Shown here one piece after another: positions 60,966-64,000 of a DNA stretch of 64,000 nt. The translations under genes and the position numbers were made by a program. The stretch covers positions 27,766,951 to 27,830,950 of the forward strand of contig CM031616.1 in NCBI GenBank assembly GCA_018398815.1. The letters are read 5' to 3'. Source of the stretch: Conus ventricosus. Its lineage: Eukaryota; Mollusca; Gastropoda; Neogastropoda; Conidae. The stretch's first letter is position 1; each line of letters begins with the position of its first letter. The notes beneath the pieces were generated by a model. It had not been told where the DNA came from. It did not search any database and saw nothing but the letters and a program-made list of their open reading frames with translations.

Positions 60966-62739
60966 TTATGTGTAAAGGGTTCAGGCTGTCATATGTTTGT
61001 GCTTGCTGTGATGGGAGGTCGGAAATTTCTCCATTTATAACCTACTGGATATTGCCTGGATTTAGATTTAAGAACTTGTGACAAAGTCCATAGTTCTATG
61101 CACACATTTTTTGAACCTCCTCAGTGCTTGGCAGTGTTTAGTTTGAGAGTCATTTCTTGCATTCACTTTGGTCCAAACTTTTGATGCACTAAGCTTAAAA
61201 AAATCAGTGATGTAGTATCGTGAGTTTGTGTGTCATTTGTTACATCCAGTTTGTTTTAATTTTCTGTTCCACCAGGCATAAAAAAAAGTGATTTAGCAGT
61301 GTATGTGTGTGTGAGTGTACGTGTGTGAGTGCGTGCATGTGTGTGTGTGTGTTTGTGCGTGTATTTGTGTACGTGCATGCATGCATGCGTGTGTGTGTGT
61401 GTGTGTGTTCTTACACCGAACTTGATTGAAATTTTTGTTGCACTTGGCATATAAAATCAATGTTGTAGTATAGTGAGTTTGAATGTCATTCCTTACACCC
61501 AACATAGGTTGAACTTCCGTTGCACTAAGCATGAAAAATCAGTGATTATAGCAGTATGAGTCTGAGTGTCATTTCTTACTCCCAACTTGATTTAAACTTT
61601 TGTGGCACAGGGGATGAAAAAAAATCAGTGGTGTAACACTGCGTGTGTGTGTCAATTCTTGCATCCAACGTGGTTTTAAACTGTTGTTGTGCTAGGTATA
61701 AAAACAAAGTCATGGAGTAGTATTGTGTATGTGTGTGCTTTGATGAGAAGCTAGACTAGACAGAATGAAGTATGCTCAAAGTGTATAAGATTCAGGTCTT
61801 GTTACTCATGATGTGTGATGTTTGTTACATCAGCCTGATAGTTTACCTTTAAGGCGAAGTCATCTGTAATGTTTGGTAATTTGCATTGGCTGCATACATC
61901 TGTGCGGGACAGACATCTGCATATTTCACTTTCTTCACCTTGCTTGAATGTGTTCAGTTTAATTTCATTTACATACATGCCACTGAACAGGTTATGTACT
62001 AGAAATACTCCTCCCCTCACACTTCCTTGTCCCCCTCCCCCATCCCCACCCCCGAATGAAACAGAAGGTAAGCTCGCAGGTTGCATAGTCTGTACAGATG
62101 TTGGGATTTCCTTCACAGTCTTGTGCGTGTGAGAAGGTGAGCGTTGTGAGTGAAAACGTTTGTAGAAAAGTAAGCATTACGGATTTGGGGGAAATGTCAT
62201 TACGCTGTTATCAGGTAACACGAGGACCATCAAGAACTCGGCGCTGCAGGAGTTCCAGGAAGAGATGGAGAAAGTGAAGAAGGACCCTTACAAGGTGGTC
62301 ATGCGGATGACTAAACAGCCTATCACCCTCCTGGACCCTGTCAGCAAGGTCAGTCTCCTCAGTCCTTCAATAGTCATCTCTGGTGGATCACTTAAACAAT
62401 CAACATGTAGTACAACAAACCACCTCCACCTCCCAGCCACCCACCTTGATCCCTTCTCCCTGCAAACCTTCACCTCCCCTTCCCATCCTCCCCCAAAAAC
62501 ATCAGATCAAAGCAAAATGAAGGTGTGACGTTTTCCCTATCATAGATAAACACTCTCCACATCCCACCTACCTTACATCCACACCCTGCAAACCTTCACC
62601 TCCCCCTCCCATCCTCCTGCAAGAGTACCAGAGCAAAATGAAGGTTTGACGTTTTCTAAACCCTGTGAAGTTTTGTGGATATCTCATTCTGCTCGTGCCT
62701 GTTCTTGCAACATTATGTGTGAGTGTGTTTTATGTGTAT

Positions 62740-62790
<51 letters not shown>

Positions 62791-63224
62791 AGAGAGAAAG
62801 AGAGAGAGAGAGAGATTTACAATTATTATCGTTTTGCTAAAAGTTTCATGTGCTTTGGTCCAATACTTTGAATCAAATGCCAAAATGTTAAAGTCAGCGT
62901 GCAAATGCCCATCACTAGATACAGACATTGCATTGCAAGTATGGGTCAGTTAAGAAAGAAAAATGAGGATGGAGACCCCGACTGTTAAGAAAACAAAGAA
63001 AAGAAAAAAAAAAATTGGAGGTTGGTGAACCCCCCCAAAAAAGGGGGAAAAAAAAGATATTAGAGTCCAACACATCTCTCTCCTTTTTTTTTCTGCGTCT
63101 TACTGTTGTTTTTCTGGGGCAGAATGTGCGAGGTCAGCATATTCTGGACACTATGTCCTTCAGCCAGTGCTTTGGGAAGAAGGCCACGAGGAAGAGACCT
63201 ACACTTCAGTATTCCAGCATGGAG
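49673..63224 (+). CDS. GNL2: Nucleolar GTP-binding protein 2, N-terminal five exons (gene continues past window)
   Basis: GNL2 (NGP-1, yeast Nog2) is a circularly permuted GTPase of the nucleolus and nucleoplasm, needed for late 60S pre-ribosome maturation. Exons 49673-49745, 58784-58874, 60672-60766, 62215-62348 and 63123-63224 join in phase for 165 codons. Visible family motifs: [74 protein letters not shown] and [20 protein letters not shown]. This is the NGP1NT N-terminal domain; the GTPase motifs (NKCD, GYPNVGKS, DCPG) must lie beyond 64000. It starts about 8 kb downstream of ANAPC5 on the same strand, with its own start region. Confidence 0.93.
49960..50063. repeat. 54-bp tandem duplication in GNL2 intron 1
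   Basis: GACTATGATAAATAAAGACT..GACCTGACCGTAT occurs at 49960 and again at 50014, almost identical. It lies about 210 bases after exon 1. Confidence 0.9.
50283..50653. repeat. (CACTA)n pentanucleotide satellite ending in (CA)n
   Basis: About 65 units of CACTA, interrupted four times by an extra CAC or AAC, bounded by short CA tracts at 50288-50306 and 50609-50653. Long homogeneous array; any frame in it is an artefact. Confidence 0.97.
50690..51713 (+). mobile_element. Jockey/CR1-like LINE, segment 1 (RT fingers to palm motif A)
   Basis: Reads [24 protein letters not shown] linker at 50715, then [51 protein letters not shown] and [19 protein letters not shown], a stop, [14 protein letters not shown], and motif [18 protein letters not shown] at about 51595. 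This is the N-terminal two thirds of a LINE RT. The frame has several stops. It is cut at about 51714 by a hAT-like insertion and resumes at 52451. Confidence 0.88.
51715..52450 (-). mobile_element. hAT-like DNA transposon remnant inserted in the LINE
   Basis: Ends are CAGGGGGTCCCAGGGAC (left) and, in reverse complement, CAGGGCTCCCAATGACGCAC (right), similar to hAT termini (CAGGG..CCCA). The 8-bp flanks CTGACAGA and CGGATAGG agree at five of eight positions, a possible decayed duplication. Near the right end AGTGCGTC occurs four times as subterminal repeats. A minus-strand frame at 51891-52085 reads [20 protein letters not shown], then [11 protein letters not shown], like the basic/acidic N-terminus of hAT-type proteins; the transposase core is missing. 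Confidence 0.6.
52451..52971 (+). mobile_element. Jockey/CR1-like LINE, segment 2 (RT palm motifs B and C, thumb)
   Basis: Continues the LINE of 50690 after the hAT-like insertion: [15 protein letters not shown], motif [15 protein letters not shown], motif [11 protein letters not shown] (52619-52648), then frame-shifted [39 protein letters not shown] and [11 protein letters not shown]. It is interrupted at about 52971 by another LINE fragment and resumes at 53579. Confidence 0.9.
52972..53578 (+). mobile_element. L2/CR1-like LINE 3' fragment nested inside the LINE
   Basis: Starts [20 protein letters not shown], continues [60 protein letters not shown] and [14 protein letters not shown] with stop at 53344-53346. 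This is the C-terminal domain of L2/CR1-like elements. The 3' UTR carries a 130-base (GT)n tract (53372-53500), then AGCGCTTAGGGC..AAGCGCAC and a (TTA)n tail (53561-53579). Host LINE sequence joins directly on both sides, so it is a 5'-truncated insertion of about 600 bp; any target duplication is only about AAG. Confidence 0.9.
53579..54060 (+). mobile_element. Jockey/CR1-like LINE, segment 3 (C-terminal domain)
   Basis: Resumes the host LINE: (frameshift) [64 protein letters not shown], stop, DWNNLPEN. Joining segments 1-3 gives one element of about 2.1 kb that lacks the endonuclease, so it was 5'-truncated before the two later insertions. A 3' UTR-like region with CAGCAAGGGACCGGCTAG continues to about 54260. 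Confidence 0.88.
54260..55667. other. GNL2 intron 1 between the LINE nest and the Kolobok-like element
   Basis: Apart from the (CA)n tract at 54392, no repeat, coding or element end was recognised. Confidence 0.5.
54392..54441. repeat. (CA)n microsatellite
   Basis: About 25 CA units, GNL2 intron 1. Confidence 0.95.
55908..56213 (+). pseudogene. THAP-domain fragment inside the Kolobok-like element
   Basis: 101-codon open frame starting [20 protein letters not shown], then [19 protein letters not shown] and [18 protein letters not shown] followed by [14 protein letters not shown] fits the first half of a THAP zinc finger (C-x4-C, hydrophobic-H-FP-DP). The distal Cys-x2-His pair and AVPTIF box are not seen; the frame runs into the inverted arm ([15 protein letters not shown]), so the finger is probably truncated. 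Family role: DNA binding by THAP transposases. Confidence 0.65.
56777..56834 (-). mobile_element. Tail-only LINE insertion (58 bp) with 12-bp target duplication
   Basis: The 58 bases are the reverse complement of the last part of the I-type LINE 3' UTR (CAGCCCTGATGTGGCCC..GCGGTCGGCTGGGC..TATAAGCAACATTATC plus TTATC repeats). GATCGGGAGAGA at 56765-56776 is repeated at 56835-56846, directly flanking it. It is therefore a genuine target-primed insertion that stopped after about 55 bases. Confidence 0.92.
57319..57366 (-). mobile_element. Second tail-only fragment of the I-type LINE (48 bp)
   Basis: TAATGTTGCTTATAGCCCAG and GACCGCAAAGGGCC match the same 3' UTR end in reverse complement. No clear target duplication is visible. 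It lies 485 bp from the first one and, like it, has GCAAAGGG where copies A/B have the GCAGAGG complement. Confidence 0.85.
57536..57989. mobile_element. piggyBac-like MITE with internal 129-bp tandem duplication
   Basis: TTAA at 57532-57535 and 57990-57993 flank a perfect 16-bp terminal inverted repeat CCTTCGCCGGACGGTG. Inside, a unit starting CCTTCGCCGGA(C/T)GGTGCTTT occurs at 57536 and again at 57665, each with GGGTCCATGTGGACCC-type palindromes and GGGTAAACACAGTTTTCCCT. It has no coding capacity: the open frames here are products of the repeat. The right third (57795-57950) is AT-rich. Confidence 0.85.
58784..58874 (+). CDS. GNL2: GNL2 exon 2
   Basis: 91 nt, acceptor ATATGTGGCAG, donor GTTGGT. 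Encodes [20 protein letters not shown], then QMYRGGKPK, equivalent to human GGQNMRDRATIRRLNMYRQKE. Confidence 0.95.
59967..60360. repeat. 394-bp palindrome (194-bp arms, 6-bp loop) in GNL2 intron 2
   Basis: Left arm 59967-60160, loop GAGGCT 60161-60166, right arm 60167-60360, with about three mismatches. It ends with A/T-rich AAATCTTAAATAAATG. Its sequence differs from the palindrome at 47975 except for one shared region: GACGAAGACCTAAGAGGTCG then AAACGCG on the minus strand, next to ACAAGACAAAACACAACG, which parallels the first palindrome's ACAAGACAAGACACGATG. Confidence 0.9.
60672..60766 (+). CDS. GNL2: GNL2 exon 3
   Basis: 95 nt, acceptor TTGTTTCCCAG, donor GTAAGT. Encodes [20 protein letters not shown], then [12 protein letters not shown], the signature ARVEPN.KWFG of the NGP1NT domain. 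Confidence 0.97.
60899..60960. repeat. (GTGC)n(GT)n microsatellite
   Basis: About six GTGC units followed by GT units in GNL2 intron 3. Confidence 0.93.
61160..61745. repeat. Degenerate ~83-bp minisatellite in GNL2 intron 3
   Basis: Six or seven diverged units sharing the order CCAAC-TTGATT.AAACTTTTGT, GCAC-AAGCAT, AAAAATCAGTG, GTAGTATAGTGAG, TGTCATT.CTTAC. Clear units start near 61166, 61250, 61420, 61503, 61586 and 61669. The unit at 61250 has grown by a (GT)n expansion (61308-61410). Confidence 0.85.
62215..62348 (+). CDS. GNL2: GNL2 exon 4
   Basis: 134 nt, acceptor CTGTTATCAG, donor GTCAGT. Encodes [20 protein letters not shown], then [19 protein letters not shown], matching human [35 protein letters not shown]. 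Confidence 0.97.
62458..62657. repeat. 126-bp tandem duplication in GNL2 intron 4
   Basis: CCCTGCAAACCTTCACCTCC...AAATGAAGGT(G/T)TGACGTTTTC occurs at 62458-62534 and 62584-62656, with small indels. Confidence 0.85.
62741..62815. repeat. (GT)n(GA)n microsatellite
   Basis: About 22 GT units followed by a GA-rich tract in GNL2 intron 4. Confidence 0.95.
63123..63224 (+). CDS. GNL2: GNL2 exon 5
   Basis: 102 nt, acceptor TTTCTGGGGCAG, donor GTCAGT. Encodes [20 protein letters not shown] and [11 protein letters not shown], as in human [23 protein letters not shown]. The last 776 bases of the window are intron with no further exon recognised. Confidence 0.95.
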
Positions 63225-64000
63225 GTCAGTTGGTTTGGGTTTTGCGTGATTGTAACTAATGTAAGTTCGTTTGTTTGTTTGATGTACTTCTTTTGCTTTT
63301 GTGCTGGATTTGCGTATGTGCTGATGTGTGTATGTGTCAGAAGACTTTTTGGTAATGTGCTGGTGTTTTATATGTATCATAGTACTCTCAGTTTAGGTAG
63401 CGTGCTGACATGTTATATGTGTATATGTTTCAAAAGACTTATGTCTTTGGTCTTGTTTGCATGCTATTTCAATTATCTTTATTTTCACGATCAATGTGAC
63501 AGCATTGATGACAACAAGATTGTCTCGCACAAACACACAGAGCTTGGAAATATCATCTATATTTCATCCTAGCTATTGATACTGAAGTTATATGTCTTTT
63601 CAGTTCACTACTCTGACAATCTCAGGTGTCCCAAAATACAGTGGAAGTGCTGTATACTATGCTGTATACTATAGGTAACTCCTGAGTAATATTGTTTCCT
63701 AATAAAAGACTAGGTTTTTCTGGAACATTTCTTTCTGTTCCTTTTCATATATTACCTCCCGATAAAGAGTCCCTGCCTTTGAGCCCGTGTTTGTCTTTTT
63801 TTCTCTGGATCATTATTCTGTGTGTTCTGGACTAGCCCAGGAACAAAGATTTCTTCCTTGTAGAGACCCAGCTTTTCAGGATTTCTGAAAGTCATTATGC
63901 ACATGTTACGCTGTGTATTTTGTGGAATGTTGATACTGTTTATGCGTGCATGTGAAGCATGTGCAGCAGGGGTGTTGTTTCGGTCCTGTCAGTTTTGTCA

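Noticed and set aside
63015..63572. 185-codon frame containing GNL2 exon 5
   Set aside because: Only 63123-63224 is coding; the rest reads through the acceptor and donor into introns.

Overview
This is a nuclear genomic window from a multicellular animal: intron-rich genes with GT-AG introns, huge (CA)n/(GT)n and (CT)n tracts, and a dense, diverse transposon load. The two host genes and the repeat mix (non-LTR elements with RNase H, DIRS, a tRNA-derived SINE, TTAA-target DNA transposons) suggest a lophotrochozoan, most likely a marine gastropod mollusc. The species is an inference only; no marker gene fixes it.

Host gene 1 is ANAPC5 (anaphase-promoting complex subunit 5), plus strand, 4374-41643. 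I can assemble 15 coding exons whose lengths total 2400 nt, giving a 799-residue protein against about 755 in human. All exon phases agree. Exon 3 (7860-7987) lies in a homopolymer-rich stretch and carries two compensating 1-base homopolymer problems. Intron 4 (9206-31124, about 22 kb) is a transposon store. It holds a decayed LINE 3' end (9.8-10.45 kb), a DIRS-like tyrosine-recombinase retroelement relic (about 12.2-15.2 kb), and two almost full-length copies of one I-type LINE (15336-21318 and 23849-29816), all in the gene's sense orientation. Both copies have a gag-like ORF1 with zinc knuckles and an APE endonuclease-RT-RNase H ORF2, but both are broken by frameshifts. Copy B has a perfect 13-bp target-site duplication.

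Between the genes (about 41.6-49.6 kb) lie a TTAA-flanked piggyBac-like element, two LINE reverse transcriptase relics and a 330-bp near-perfect palindrome.

Host gene 2 is GNL2 (nucleolar GTPase of 60S ribosome assembly), plus strand, starting at 49673. Five N-terminal exons are present and the GTPase part lies beyond the window. Its 9-kb intron 1 holds a (CACTA)n satellite, a three-layer nest (LINE interrupted by a hAT-like element and by the 3' end of an L2/CR1-like LINE), a Kolobok-like element with a THAP-domain relic, a second TTAA-flanked element, and two roughly 50-60 bp insertions that are only the 3' tail of the big I-type LINE. Intron 2 holds a second large palindrome (194-bp arms) that shares a hammerhead-ribozyme-like core with the first.

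The first 4.3 kb, upstream of ANAPC5, hold minus-strand LINE 3' ends and a tRNA-derived SINE. No bacterial, viral or CRISPR features are present. The most unusual objects are the two giant palindromes with the shared ribozyme-like core, and the tail-only LINE insertions.
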